A stretch of DNA of 38,726 nt from Pseudomonadota bacterium (GTDB lineage: Bacteria; Myxococcota_A; Polyangia; Haliangiales; Haliangiaceae), in the NCBI GenBank assembly GCA_022360315.1, contig JAKSDA010000159.1, positions 1 through 38,726 of the forward strand, given 5' to 3'. Below the pieces are notes generated by a model. That model ran no database searches and had not been told where the DNA came from. It was given only the letters and a program-made list of their open reading frames with translations. Below, in pieces: positions 18,234 to 27,570 of this stretch. Both the position numbers and the translations under genes were made by a program. Each line of letters starts with the position of its first letter. The stretch's first letter is position 1.

Positions 18234-19928
18234 TCAAAATACCCCGCCGATGCCCACACTCATCGCCTGGCTGCTCACAGCCGCATTCACCTTCAGACCG
18301 GCTCGAGACGGTCGCGACGGCGCGGTCCACCATAGAACCAACGCAGTGGTTGCGGCCAGTCCGGCCATGGCGAAATTGATATTGGCCAGGCGAGTATGAT
18401 CATGAGCCTTGCGCAGATTCACGTCGCGCTGACGATCGCATTCGAGCTTGCTGGTGCACGGGTTGCGGGATTGCCTCTGGCGTGTATGGGCGCGCAGGCT
18501 GTGATATGTTCCCACAGTGAGGCCGAGGCCGGCGGCTGTGGCAGCAGTGGCGATGGATAGTTTGCGCCGCACTGTCATGCGTTGGTTTGCCGGATCAGCC
18601 TCGTTCATGTTCAGAGCCCACAACAAGCCCAGCGACGCTGCTGCGCTGCCTGCGAACGATAGATTTGCGGCCCGAGTCATGGCGCGGGCCTCATCGGCCA
18701 TGGCCATACCCGACCTATTGCAAAGCCACTCGCGACCATCGTCGTTCCGGCAATGCTCCTCGGCCTGTTTCCAGTCGCTTCTGGCCTCGAGTGCAAAACC
18801 GGCTGCAGCGACGTAGCCCAGCGCGGACAGCGCGCCCGTGGTTGCAACAGCAACCGTTTTGGATGTGTTCCACTCATCGTGGTCGGGCACGGATTTGTGC
18901 TCGCGTGGCGGTGACGGCCTGGGCTTGGGCTGCAGTCGAACGATTACCGGCTCACCGGCCTGGTGATGGGCCGAAATGTCCACCACAGCATCGTCATATC
19001 CCTCTGCCCTGGCGCGGATACGGTGCGGTCCAGTCGACAGATGCAGGGCACCGTCGTGAAGCTCCGTGGCTTGCTCATCGACCGTGAGCACGGCCCGGGC
19101 ACTGGCTGGCTCGACGATCACCGGAACCATTTTGGCGAGTTCAGTTCGCACGGTGACAGGCTGGCCCAGGTATGCCGAGATGGTCTGTTTTTGGGCGACA
19201 TGGCCCGGTGCAGCCACTGCCACGACATGCTCACCGGCCGTCAGCTCGTCGATGACCTGCCGGCCGGTACCGATCAGCACGCCATCCACAGTCACCTCTG
19301 CGCTGACCGGCTTGACCTCGATCGTCGCTCGGGATGGCAATTGCTCGAGCTCCACCGAGATCGCGGTTTTCTTCGAGCGTATCGAAACCCGTTTGCTGTA
19401 CGGGCGAAAGCCCTGGCGTTCGACCAAAACCCAGTACGTGCGCCGCGGCAAAACGCTCTTTTTGCAGATCTGCTTGTCCTGGCAGATAGCGCCCAGCGCC
19501 CGGTCATCAAAATATACGCTGGCCGGGCCATTTATTACCTCGATGGTCAAGAACGTCGAATTGGCCCGGCGCAGACTGCGTATGATCCTCCTCGCCTCGC
19601 GAACATCGCCCGGTGACGGCCGGGGACGGGCGTTGTCGAGAAACGTTTGCAATGCCGCGAGCGCGCCTGTGTAGTCGTGAATGGTATACAGGATGTGGGC
19701 GCGCATCTGGAGCAACCTCGGTTCACGGGGCGCGATCGTCAGTCCTGCCATGACCGCAGTGATGGCCTCGCGGTAGTTCGCCGCGACCAGATAGAGCTGC
19801 GCCTGCTGGATCTTCAGGTTGACCTGATGGCGTGCATTGTGATGCCCGGCCACTGCCGGTACCGCGGCACAATGCCAGAATATCGCCACAATGGCTGCGT
19901 CAATGACAAAAATCCGTCGTGAAAGCAC
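18234..19928 (-). CDS. Exported TPR and triple-PEGA protein with C-terminal membrane helices
   Basis: A protein of about 564 residues. A signal-like hydrophobic N-terminus ending near AVAG is followed by a TPR-like helical region (about 36-110: AQLYLVAANYREAITAVMAGLT), then three PEGA-like beta modules (about 122-185, 195-260 and 268-335; for example VLVERQGFRPYSKRV and VVAVAAPGHVAQKQT). The C-terminal third has about four hydrophobic helices (near 356-378, 425-445, 460-480, 522-542) separated by Cys-containing loops. The GTG start has a weak GGTGA just upstream. It is the first gene of the run leading to sigma factor, FHA and kinase fusion (93-base gap to sigma), so it may be a cell-envelope sensor for that operon. 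Its true topology cannot be fixed from sequence alone. Confidence 0.85.
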   Translation of the reverse strand: MLSRRIFVIDAAIVAIFWHCAAVPAVAGHHNARHQVNLKIQQAQLYLVAANYREAITAVMAGLTIAPREPRLLQMRAHILYTIHDYTGALAALQTFLDNARPRPSPGDVREARRIIRSLRRANSTFLTIEVINGPASVYFDDRALGAICQDKQICKKSVLPRRTYWVLVERQGFRPYSKRVSIRSKKTAISVELEQLPSRATIEVKPVSAEVTVDGVLIGTGRQVIDELTAGEHVVAVAAPGHVAQKQTISAYLGQPVTVRTELAKMVPVIVEPASARAVLTVDEQATELHDGALHLSTGPHRIRARAEGYDDAVVDISAHHQAGEPVIVRLQPKPRPSPPREHKSVPDHDEWNTSKTVAVATTGALSALGYVAAAGFALEARSDWKQAEEHCRNDDGREWLCNRSGMAMADEARAMTRAANLSFAGSAAASLGLLWALNMNEADPANQRMTVRRKLSIATAATAAGLGLTVGTYHSLRAHTRQRQSRNPCTSKLECDRQRDVNLRKAHDHTRLANINFAMAGLAATTALVLWWTAPSRPSRAGLKVNAAVSSQAMSVGIGGVF

Positions 19929-20163
19929 GGCTCACCGTAGACTCACTGGGCGGGAAAATCCATTTCGGGCGCTTTCGCGCGATTTCATCCGCTTTCCGAA
20001 ACTTTCAGATGATTTCACGCCGGATTGCTGGCGCTAAAACCGGCGTATGATGCGCCATCAACCGCGGCCAGCCGCTACGAGAGCCAAATCGGTGTTGTCG
20101 TCGGCCTGTCCGCGGGTCTGGCAATCATATACGCGCAGGCGCGCGCACGGTCCAGGAGTATTT

Positions 20164-22524
20164 ATGAATCCAGAGTCGAGCGGACGCATCGTGGAGCTAT
20201 TCGAGCGAGCTGCCGATCTCGCCACCGAGGAACAGGCGGCGTTTCTCGACCGCGAATGCGGCAACGACCGCGCCCTCCGTTGCGAGATAGAAAAACTTCT
20301 GCGCGCCGATCGCGAGCCCGAGCAAGACATCCTGCGCAAGCGACCGCCGCGGATGTCGACATCCATGCGCCAGTTCTCGCAAGGCGAGACCGAAACATCG
20401 CAATCCATCCTTTTGGGTACGGCGATCGGCAGCTATCGCATCACTCGGCAGATCGGCACGGGAGGCATGGGAGTGGTGTACATGGCGCAGCACGACGAGC
20501 TCGACAAGCGCGCCGTGGTCAAGGTGCTCAAGCGCAAATACGTGCAAAACGAAGAGATGGTGCAGCGATTCAAGCACGAAGCCAGAGCTGCGGCCAGCAT
20601 TCGCCATCCGGGAATTGTCGATGTGATCGACGTCGGTCGTCACGACAGCGGCGACCTCTTCATCCTCATGGAGTATCTCGAGGGCGAGACGCTCAAAAGC
20701 CGACTGCACCGTATACCTCAGCTGCCGCAGACCCTCGCTCTATCGTTTGTGCGTCAGGCCTTGCGCGCCCTGGCTGCCGTGCACGACATGGGCATTGTCC
20801 ACCGCGACCTCAAACCCGAAAACATCTTTTTGATCGGCGATGCCGATGTTGCCCACGGAGAGCGAGTCAAGCTGCTCGACTTTGGCATTGCCAAGCTCCA
20901 GCAACGGCTCGATGAGCGCATCACCCAAGTGGGCATGATCATGGGCACGCCGCCCTACATGGCGCCGGAGCAATGGGTGCCATTATCCGAGATCGATCAT
21001 CGAGTCGATCTCTACGCTCTGGGTGTGATCTTCTTTGAAATGCTGTGCGGGCGTCGTCCCTTCATTGGCAAGGCCACCGAACAGTACTGCGCTGCCCATC
21101 TCGAACAATCACCGCCATCGCCGCGGCAATTCAATCGCCAGATCTCGCCCGAAATTGCCCAGGTGGTCACTCGACTCCTGGCCAAGAAACCCGATGATCG
21201 CTTTGCATCGGCGCGAGCGCTGCTCGAAGAACTGGACCAGATCGAAATCGAGCTCGGCGCCAGCCCGGGGTCGGAGTTATCGCCCGTGCCCGTGCCTGTG
21301 GACTGTGAATCGACCGGGACCATTGCCCTGGTGACCGCACCATTGCTCGGTGAGGTTGCTCCTGCCACCGACAGCCAGCGCCCGGCCCCGCTCGACCGGC
21401 TGCGCTCACCTGACTCCGGGCCTGACAGCGCTGCACCAATAGACAGGAATCTGGATGATTCGGTCCGTGCCTTGCGGAGCGTAATACGGCCGATTCGCTG
21501 GTTCCTTCCGGTCAGCACGGCGTCGGCTCTGATCGTGGTGATCGCGGCGATCCTGTCGATCACATGGAATGAGCGGTCGCTGAGTGGTCCGTCGCACACT
21601 GTTCAGCCTGTGAATCGTCCGCGCCCCACTTGTCTGGCCGATCTATTGCGCGAGTTCGATCGCGCGTCCGAGACCAAACAGCGCAACATCATCGAGGCGA
21701 TCCGCCTGGTTGGCCATTTCGGAGCAGCAGACGTCCTGTACCGGGCTGTGCGAGACGGCACGCCACAGGTTCGCCTTGTTGCGGCGCGAGCGCTGCGCGA
21801 TCTTGGCTGGAACGACGCTGCGGGCAGAATACGCCAGTCCATGCAGACCACGAGCGGCGAGCTAAAGGTACAACTCGCCGCGTGCCTGGTCGAGCTGGGC
21901 GACGGACAGGGCCGAGATATTCTCGAGCGAGCGGTGAGCGACAACAGGTCCAAGAACCCATCCACCATTCAGCTCGTCGCGGCCACGGCGCTGGCTCGAT
22001 TTGGCCTTGCCGAGCCAGCGCGACCGATATTGCGGCGAGTACTCGAAGTGCATCCGCGTGGCGGGCACAACTGGTTGTGGGCAACCAGCGCTCTGTTGGC
22101 GCTCGGCGATAAACAGGCTGGCCAGATGTTGCGCAAAGAGCTCACCAATGCCTCTGCCGATCGCCAAGTCGCTGCAGCCGGTATTTTGGACGAGAGCCAT
22201 GATGCCGATGCCGTGGTCGCCTTGCAGCGAATGCTGCACGACGACGCTTTCCGACGCCGCGGCGACGCGGCTCTGGCCCTGGCCCGGCTCGGCCACACCA
22301 GCGGTCTCGCGTATGTCCGTCGAGGTCTCGGGCACGCAGAGCCGCACGAGCGCCGGCTCGCCATTGCTGTGGCCGGACGCCTCGCCAGGTCTGGCGGCAG
22401 ACGGTTCGAGACAGAAATCCGAGAGATGGCCGAAATCGACCCGGATCTCGAAGTTCGCGAGACGGCGCGAATTGCCCTCATTGCATTCGAGACATGTTGG
22501 AACATGAAAAATGAACACCACTGA
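20164..22524 (+). CDS. Membrane Ser/Thr kinase with HEAT-repeat sensor domain
   Basis: A protein of about 786 residues. The N-terminal 45 residues (RIVELFERAADLATEEQAAF ... EIEKLLRAD) are the short helical module seen before many bacterial kinases. The kinase domain (about 86-362) has GTGGMGVVYMAQHD, VVKVL, HRDLKPEN (about 213), DFGIAK (about 238) and MAPEQ. A membrane helix (about 446-468) follows, and the remaining 310 residues are HEAT-like repeats (for example AADVLYRAVRDGTPQVRLVAARALRDL) that would lie in the periplasm. The start at 20164 is fixed by AGGAG 7 bases upstream; the frame upstream to 20047 is spurious. The 3' end overlaps the next HEAT gene by 14 bases, so the two are co-expressed. 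Confidence 0.93.
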   Translation: MNPESSGRIVELFERAADLATEEQAAFLDRECGNDRALRCEIEKLLRADREPEQDILRKRPPRMSTSMRQFSQGETETSQSILLGTAIGSYRITRQIGTGGMGVVYMAQHDELDKRAVVKVLKRKYVQNEEMVQRFKHEARAAASIRHPGIVDVIDVGRHDSGDLFILMEYLEGETLKSRLHRIPQLPQTLALSFVRQALRALAAVHDMGIVHRDLKPENIFLIGDADVAHGERVKLLDFGIAKLQQRLDERITQVGMIMGTPPYMAPEQWVPLSEIDHRVDLYALGVIFFEMLCGRRPFIGKATEQYCAAHLEQSPPSPRQFNRQISPEIAQVVTRLLAKKPDDRFASARALLEELDQIEIELGASPGSELSPVPVPVDCESTGTIALVTAPLLGEVAPATDSQRPAPLDRLRSPDSGPDSAAPIDRNLDDSVRALRSVIRPIRWFLPVSTASALIVVIAAILSITWNERSLSGPSHTVQPVNRPRPTCLADLLREFDRASETKQRNIIEAIRLVGHFGAADVLYRAVRDGTPQVRLVAARALRDLGWNDAAGRIRQSMQTTSGELKVQLAACLVELGDGQGRDILERAVSDNRSKNPSTIQLVAATALARFGLAEPARPILRRVLEVHPRGGHNWLWATSALLALGDKQAGQMLRKELTNASADRQVAAAGILDESHDADAVVALQRMLHDDAFRRRGDAALALARLGHTSGLAYVRRGLGHAEPHERRLAIAVAGRLARSGGRRFETEIREMAEIDPDLEVRETARIALIAFETCWNMKNEHH

Positions 22525-25372
22525 ACATCGTACGCCTGGAAAGAGTCAAACTGCAACGCTGGTCGGCCTGGTGATCGCGGTGATTGCCGCGAGCAGTTCA
22601 TGCGGCTCGAATGGCCACCCCACTGTGTCCGAGAGTGATGCGGCAGTACTGCCATCGGACGCAGCGAAGCCGGATACCCCCGAGCCTGCAATCGACCTGG
22701 TCAAGGAGAAGAAAGACGCGCTCCTTTTGTTGAGCAATCTGTTGGGCGACGACGATCCGCGCGTGCGGCTCGGTGTATTGACCTTTATCCGGGCAGCCCG
22801 GTATACCGATTGGCAGGACCGATTGCGACACAGTCTCGAAAGCGAGCCCGACCCGGAAGTTCGCGCCTGGCTCGCCGTGACGCTCGGCATACTGGCAACC
22901 ACCGAGGCCAGGCCGATGATCTACGATCTATACCACTCTGCCGAGCCCGTGTTGAAGGTCTGGTACGACAAGGCCCTGGGCTTGTTGCACGACAAAAAAG
23001 CCATCAAACGACTCGCCAAGCAAGCCAGGGCCAGGGATATCGAAGTCGCATTGGTCGCGGCACTGGCCCTGGCTGACCTGAGCCGACCCGGGAATAAGCG
23101 AACGGTCGAACTATTGCGCCGATTGGCCGGGCGTGAAAGCGAGTTTGTCGGGCCGTTTGTCGCCATCGAGATTCTGTATCGCCTGGCCCGTCTCGGCTAC
23201 CACAACGCGCGCCAGGAGCTCCATGGGTTGCTCGAGCACGACGATGAGGACTTGCGACTGCGCGCAGCCGAAGGTCTGGCCAGAATTGGCGACGACACGG
23301 GCAAAGCAACCCTTTTGACTGTGTTTAACAATGCCGGTTCGCGAAACCGGAGTCTGGCCGGAGCGATCCTGGTCGATCTCGGCGATTACTCGGCGGCGGC
23401 GTTACTGCGAGACTGTGCCGCGAGGCGATTCGGCGACGCCGAGGTGCGCCGGCGATGCATCGAAAGCCTGGGCACAATTGGTTTGCGCGAGTACCTGCGC
23501 GATTTGCGCCGTCTCTACCGGGAATCCGACGGTACTGTCCGGGCCGCAGCGGCAGCTGCGGTGCTCTTTATCGTGGGACTGGATCCGCGCGTCTTGGTAC
23601 AAGAATCTGTCGACTGGGTGCGGTCTGCACTGCGCTCGAGCAATCCAGCACAGCGTTATGACGCGACCATGGCCCTGGTCAGTCTACCGCCCGAGAAGTC
23701 GATTCCATTGCTCACCCGGGTGGTATCGGATGGCGATCCAGCTGTGCGCAGAGCTGCAGCCCGCACGGCTGGCGAGCTGAAAGGGCTCGAGGTCGCAGAC
23801 CGGGCCCGGGCTGCTCGCACGGTCGAAGCGGCCCTTGTGGTCGAGTCGGTCGAGAAAGTCAAAGAAGAGCAAGTCATCGCACTTGGCAAGCTCGGCCACC
23901 CGGAGGTCGCCGATACATTGCGCGACATTTCCCGGGGCCACAATCGACTGGGCACCCTGGCCAAGGGCGCGCTCATCGCAGTACTCGGTCAGTCTGCCGA
24001 TCCCGAAGTGATCGAAGACAAGGTCGAGGAGCTGGAGCGAGCTTTTGCCAGGGGAGTGAAAGCTATTCGGCTCACAGTGATGGAGGCGGCTGTGCTGGCC
24101 GCGAATCGCCTGCTGGTACCTGTTCTGGAGCGCGGCCTCGGCGATCGCCTGCTCGATATTCGAGTGGCTGCGGCCGAGGGATTGGCACATTACGGAATCA
24201 GCACAGACAGTGTGATCGCCGTGCTGCAAGACGCGGCCCGAGCGTCGCGGCGGATTGCGGCCCGTGCGGTGTCCGCATTGCTGCGTCTGAACGTTCCGCT
24301 CGCGCGCGACCGCGCGGTGGAATCTCTGCTCGATCTGCCCGATGCCGAGGTTCGCCGCGAGCTCGTGCCGGCAATTGCCGAGTTGCCCCTGGCCCGGGCG
24401 CTATCGCTGGCTATCGAGCTTTTGGAGGACCCCGAGCCTGCAGTGCGGCGACAGAGTATCGACATGGTCGCCACGGTGGCCGAGCGCCATCCCGATGCGG
24501 CTATACCTCTGCTCAAGAAAGCGCGGCACAACTCTGATCCGATCACTCGTATCAAGGCGCAGGCGGAACTCGCAGTCCTCTTGAAAGAGACGGCCACCGA
24601 CCCGCAGCCCGCGGAGAAAAAGGCCGCCATCGATCTTCGCGGCATGGAGGAGGCGCTAGAGCGTACCCGGCGCGCATATGCCGAGCTCGAGATCAACACC
24701 CGTGGTGTTGTCGCATTGTCCGGGGAAATTGTCGAGCATGTCGCGAACCGGGCCAGCAACGAGCACGATCTCGATCGCGCTGAGAAGTTCCGCGATCGTA
24801 TCGAGAAGGCGCACGCGGCTGTGGTCGCAGCCCGCGGCCGGGTTGCCGAAGAGGCGGCCACATTCGCGGATGCAGCCAGCGAGGTGCGGAACCGGGCACA
24901 GAGCCTACCAGACGGCGATCCGATTCGCATCCGGTTGCAAGAGCTGAACCAGCGGGCAGTACAGCTCGAAGAGCAGGCCGGGTCCCATTTGCGCCAATCC
25001 AGCCAGCAGACCAGAGAACGGCTGGAGGGAATCGACAAATACCTGTACGACAACGAGGCCAATCCGCAATTGCTCCTCATCTCTGCCGAGACGGCGATTT
25101 CGGAGGGGCGTTTATTCAGTGCGTCTGCCGATCTCGATCGCGCCGAACGGGCCTACAAACGGCGCAACGAGCGCGACCCGCAGCTCGACTATGTGTGGGG
25201 GTATTACTACGACGAGCGAGCGCAGCGAGCCCGCCAGGACAAAAAACGCCTGCGCGACCTCGGTTATGCCAAAAAGCACTACGATGCATTCATCAAAACT
25301 GGCCAGGGCTTCCGGGTCGAGCGAGTGCGCGAGCGAGTCGCCGAGATGGCCGCGGAGCTGGGCGAAAAATAG
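22511..25372 (+). CDS. Large exported HEAT-repeat protein with coiled-coil C-terminus
   Basis: A protein of about 953 residues. A hydrophobic signal near 16-30 ends in ASSSCGS; Cys31 could be lipidated although the lipobox is imperfect. Residues about 65-690 are HEAT repeats, each a pair of helices with Asp/Arg-rich turns (for example DDDPRVRLGVLTFIRAA and DGDPAVRRAAARTAGEL). A long charged coiled-coil-prone segment (about 700-850) and a TPR-like end follow (AETAISEGRLFSASADLDRAERAYKR is the start of it, described here only in part). The start codon lies inside the kinase gene (14-base overlap). Shared HEAT architecture with the kinase's external domain suggests the two interact, for example as sensor and ligand-presenting partner. 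The function is otherwise unknown. Confidence 0.88.
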   Translation: MNTTEHRTPGKSQTATLVGLVIAVIAASSSCGSNGHPTVSESDAAVLPSDAAKPDTPEPAIDLVKEKKDALLLLSNLLGDDDPRVRLGVLTFIRAARYTDWQDRLRHSLESEPDPEVRAWLAVTLGILATTEARPMIYDLYHSAEPVLKVWYDKALGLLHDKKAIKRLAKQARARDIEVALVAALALADLSRPGNKRTVELLRRLAGRESEFVGPFVAIEILYRLARLGYHNARQELHGLLEHDDEDLRLRAAEGLARIGDDTGKATLLTVFNNAGSRNRSLAGAILVDLGDYSAAALLRDCAARRFGDAEVRRRCIESLGTIGLREYLRDLRRLYRESDGTVRAAAAAAVLFIVGLDPRVLVQESVDWVRSALRSSNPAQRYDATMALVSLPPEKSIPLLTRVVSDGDPAVRRAAARTAGELKGLEVADRARAARTVEAALVVESVEKVKEEQVIALGKLGHPEVADTLRDISRGHNRLGTLAKGALIAVLGQSADPEVIEDKVEELERAFARGVKAIRLTVMEAAVLAANRLLVPVLERGLGDRLLDIRVAAAEGLAHYGISTDSVIAVLQDAARASRRIAARAVSALLRLNVPLARDRAVESLLDLPDAEVRRELVPAIAELPLARALSLAIELLEDPEPAVRRQSIDMVATVAERHPDAAIPLLKKARHNSDPITRIKAQAELAVLLKETATDPQPAEKKAAIDLRGMEEALERTRRAYAELEINTRGVVALSGEIVEHVANRASNEHDLDRAEKFRDRIEKAHAAVVAARGRVAEEAATFADAASEVRNRAQSLPDGDPIRIRLQELNQRAVQLEEQAGSHLRQSSQQTRERLEGIDKYLYDNEANPQLLLISAETAISEGRLFSASADLDRAERAYKRRNERDPQLDYVWGYYYDERAQRARQDKKRLRDLGYAKKHYDAFIKTGQGFRVERVRERVAEMAAELGEK

Positions 25373-25432
25373 CGAATTTTGCATTGGGAATATGCGATTT
25401 TGCAGCTCTTCGACAGAAGGAACGAACGCAAA

Positions 25433-26215
25433 ATGAGCCAGTTCTTACATCGGACCGGGTACACGGGTATTGCCCTTATCATGTTATTCGGTTGCTATGA
25501 CGGCGATGCTTCCACGCCGACACTGTTGGTGAGCTGCTGGGACACCACGTCGAACGCAACGTGCGATGTCGAGAGTGAGGACCTCAATGGAGATGGCACT
25601 TGCGATGTTCGGGATTGTCAGGGTCCGCAGGGCGACCGAGGACCGGCTGGCAAGCCGGGCAAGGATGTCACGGCACCGGTGGGGGCCCTGATCGCGTTTG
25701 CGGGGCAGGAGGCTCCGTCCGGGTGGATGCTTTGCGACGGCCGCGAATTGTCTCGCGTCGAATACGCAGAGCTGTTCGCAGCCATCGGTACACTACACGG
25801 AGCCGGTGACGATATGACCACGTTCAACCTGCCCGACCTACGTGGTCGTTTCCTGCGCGGCGTCGACCATGGCTCCGGCAACGACCCGGACGCCGTGGCT
25901 CGCGCAATGCCCGACGGGGATACCGGCGACGTGGTAGGTAGCCTTCAGGTCGATACGCTGCAGGGGCATCGCCACAGTCACAGTGACCCTGGACACAGCC
26001 ACGGGTACTGTAGTGTTATGTACACGCAAACTGGCACAGTAGGGTACATCGCATTAGGCCCCGAGTCGTGGCAGTGCCGTGAAACGGACCATCGTTTAAC
26101 CAACATTGTGGTCACTGATCCGATCGCCGACCCATGGCACGGCACACCACGAACAGCACGTGAAACCCGCCCCGCCAACGTCAGCGTCAACTGGATCATT
26201 CGGGTGAAGAGTTGA
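25433..26215 (+). CDS. Lipoprotein with collagen-like stretch and phage tail-collar domain
   Basis: A protein of about 260 residues. The signal peptide ends in MLFGC (Cys21 as the lipid site, slightly atypical lipobox). A Cys- and Asp-rich linker leads to a short collagen-like Gly-x-y run (GPQGDRGPAGKPGK) and then a tail-collar domain (VGALIAFAGQEAPSGWMLCDGRELSR ... FNLPDLRGRFLRGVD, given in part), as in phage tail tips and microcystin-dependent MdpB-like proteins. A His-rich segment (GHRHSHSDPGHSHG) may bind metal. The ATG at 25433 is preferred (AGAAGGA upstream, and the signal then starts properly). No phage structural genes are nearby, so this looks like a cell-surface adhesin-like use of the fold. 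It follows the HEAT genes after about 60 bases and may belong to their transcript. Confidence 0.85.
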   Translation: MSQFLHRTGYTGIALIMLFGCYDGDASTPTLLVSCWDTTSNATCDVESEDLNGDGTCDVRDCQGPQGDRGPAGKPGKDVTAPVGALIAFAGQEAPSGWMLCDGRELSRVEYAELFAAIGTLHGAGDDMTTFNLPDLRGRFLRGVDHGSGNDPDAVARAMPDGDTGDVVGSLQVDTLQGHRHSHSDPGHSHGYCSVMYTQTGTVGYIALGPESWQCRETDHRLTNIVVTDPIADPWHGTPRTARETRPANVSVNWIIRVKS

Positions 26216-26289
26216 CAAGGAAGCGCCGACGGTCAAGCCAAGACGGAGCCGTCCCCGGGTGGGGATTGCCGGGCGACACGCCTCGTCGA

Positions 26290-27570
26290 TCAACCCGGGT
26301 GGGGGCACTCCGCACCCTTCATGCGCGTGGTCTTCAGGTGATTGCCTACGAAGGCCCGGTCGGTCAAACGAAAATCGGTGAGCGCTAGGATGACCAGTTC
26401 GCCGTCGCCGATATTGTGGGTCTGATGGACTGCCCAGCGTGGTACCAGTGCGAGATCACCCGCCGATAACTCGACCGACGATCCGTCGATGTGCAGGCGC
26501 GCGCGGCCAGTCATGACGTAGAACACCGACTCGTGGGGATGCTTGTGGCGCTCGTTGTTCTTGCCGGCCGGAATCCGCACGATGCGCGTATCGAATACCT
26601 CGGCCGGAAAAGGCACGCGCTCGACCGTAAAATCGATATTGAGTCGATCGTTGGTGTTTTCGTACATCCGCTGGCCGATCTGCTCGCCCGCGCGGTAATG
26701 GAGCATGGATATGTTCGGCGCATCGGGCGCCAGCGACTCGCGGTCACGTATCTTGTCGAGTAGACCGCGAATCCGACGTGACTCGATATGGACATAGATG
26801 CTGTCAAAAAGCCGATCGCGCAGTCCGAGGGCGTGATCCATCGCCCGATAGCAGCGCTCGTACCAGCCCGGCATCGACGAATATGACATCATGATGTTCT
26901 CGATGGTCGCCGCGCGCTCGTCGTCGCGGCCGGTGTGTAGGCGGAAAAAGCCGAGATGGTGGTCCGGTACGCCCGCCTTGCTCAGCCCCGTGACGAAGAT
27001 GCCGTACAACCGGGACACGATGGCCTCGGTGCCCAGTGACAAAAACGCACTGACCGAAGCCGGGTGGGAATCGCGGCAAACGTCGAGATATTCCCGGACA
27101 AAGAGCTCGCTCGCCCCGGTATGCTCGATGTGGTTCAAGTCAATATCGAGTCCGTCGCGGAGAAAGACACGAAACATCTCGGCGTGGCGCTTTTGTGTCT
27201 CGACCATGCCGCCCTCTTCCCAAAGGTTCTGCGCCAGCCGAGCGCGATGGAGATCGTCCTCGCAGCTGCTCATCAGCGCCGACAGGTACCGGGTAAGATT
27301 TTTCGAGTACAGGTAGTACTGCTCGAACAGGAAGCGGAGGTCGTCCACGCCGAGATGTCCGCGAGCGCACGCCTTGAGCAGCCGGTTTTGCCACAACGGA
27401 TGGGCGTCGAGGGCCGCACGCAGTTTGGCGAGTGCCGCTTCGGCCCCGTTGCTGCACGCGCGGTTGCGGTTCGGACGCTCGATGTTGTTCATGTCAGAAA
27501 TGGCTTCGACACCGGCGTTTTCATGGTCTCCGCCCATGGCGGCTGGTTTCATCTTGATATCATGCGACAT
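26290..27570 (-). CDS. HDO (heme-oxygenase-like) domain fused to a cupin
   Basis: A protein of about 426 residues. Residues about 45-275 are a heme-oxygenase-like diiron oxygenase (iron-containing redox enzyme) fold: EQYYLYSKNLTRYL, CEDDLHRARLAQNLWEEGGM then KRH, GTEAIVSRLYG, and LHTGRDDER. In the expected H-x3-D-x2-H metal motif the last His is Arg here (H-TGR-D-DE-R), unlike its paralogue in this cluster, so diiron binding may be impaired or altered. Residues about 310-410 are a cupin with GKNNERHKHPHE and GDLALVPRWAVHQTHN, in which the metal-binding His/Glu residues are present. The N-terminal 40 residues look disordered. AGGGAG 6 bases before the ATG fixes the start. It is the last gene of the minus-strand export cluster; its substrate is unknown, perhaps a fatty-acid or amino-acid-derived compound. 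Confidence 0.87.
   Translation of the reverse strand: MSHDIKMKPAAMGGDHENAGVEAISDMNNIERPNRNRACSNGAEAALAKLRAALDAHPLWQNRLLKACARGHLGVDDLRFLFEQYYLYSKNLTRYLSALMSSCEDDLHRARLAQNLWEEGGMVETQKRHAEMFRVFLRDGLDIDLNHIEHTGASELFVREYLDVCRDSHPASVSAFLSLGTEAIVSRLYGIFVTGLSKAGVPDHHLGFFRLHTGRDDERAATIENIMMSYSSMPGWYERCYRAMDHALGLRDRLFDSIYVHIESRRIRGLLDKIRDRESLAPDAPNISMLHYRAGEQIGQRMYENTNDRLNIDFTVERVPFPAEVFDTRIVRIPAGKNNERHKHPHESVFYVMTGRARLHIDGSSVELSAGDLALVPRWAVHQTHNIGDGELVILALTDFRLTDRAFVGNHLKTTRMKGAECPHPG

Noticed and set aside
19929..20163. Repeated ATTTCA-like words between divergent PEGA and HEAT-kinase genes
   Set aside because: The words are short and irregularly spaced, so no operator could be defined, though both promoters must lie here.
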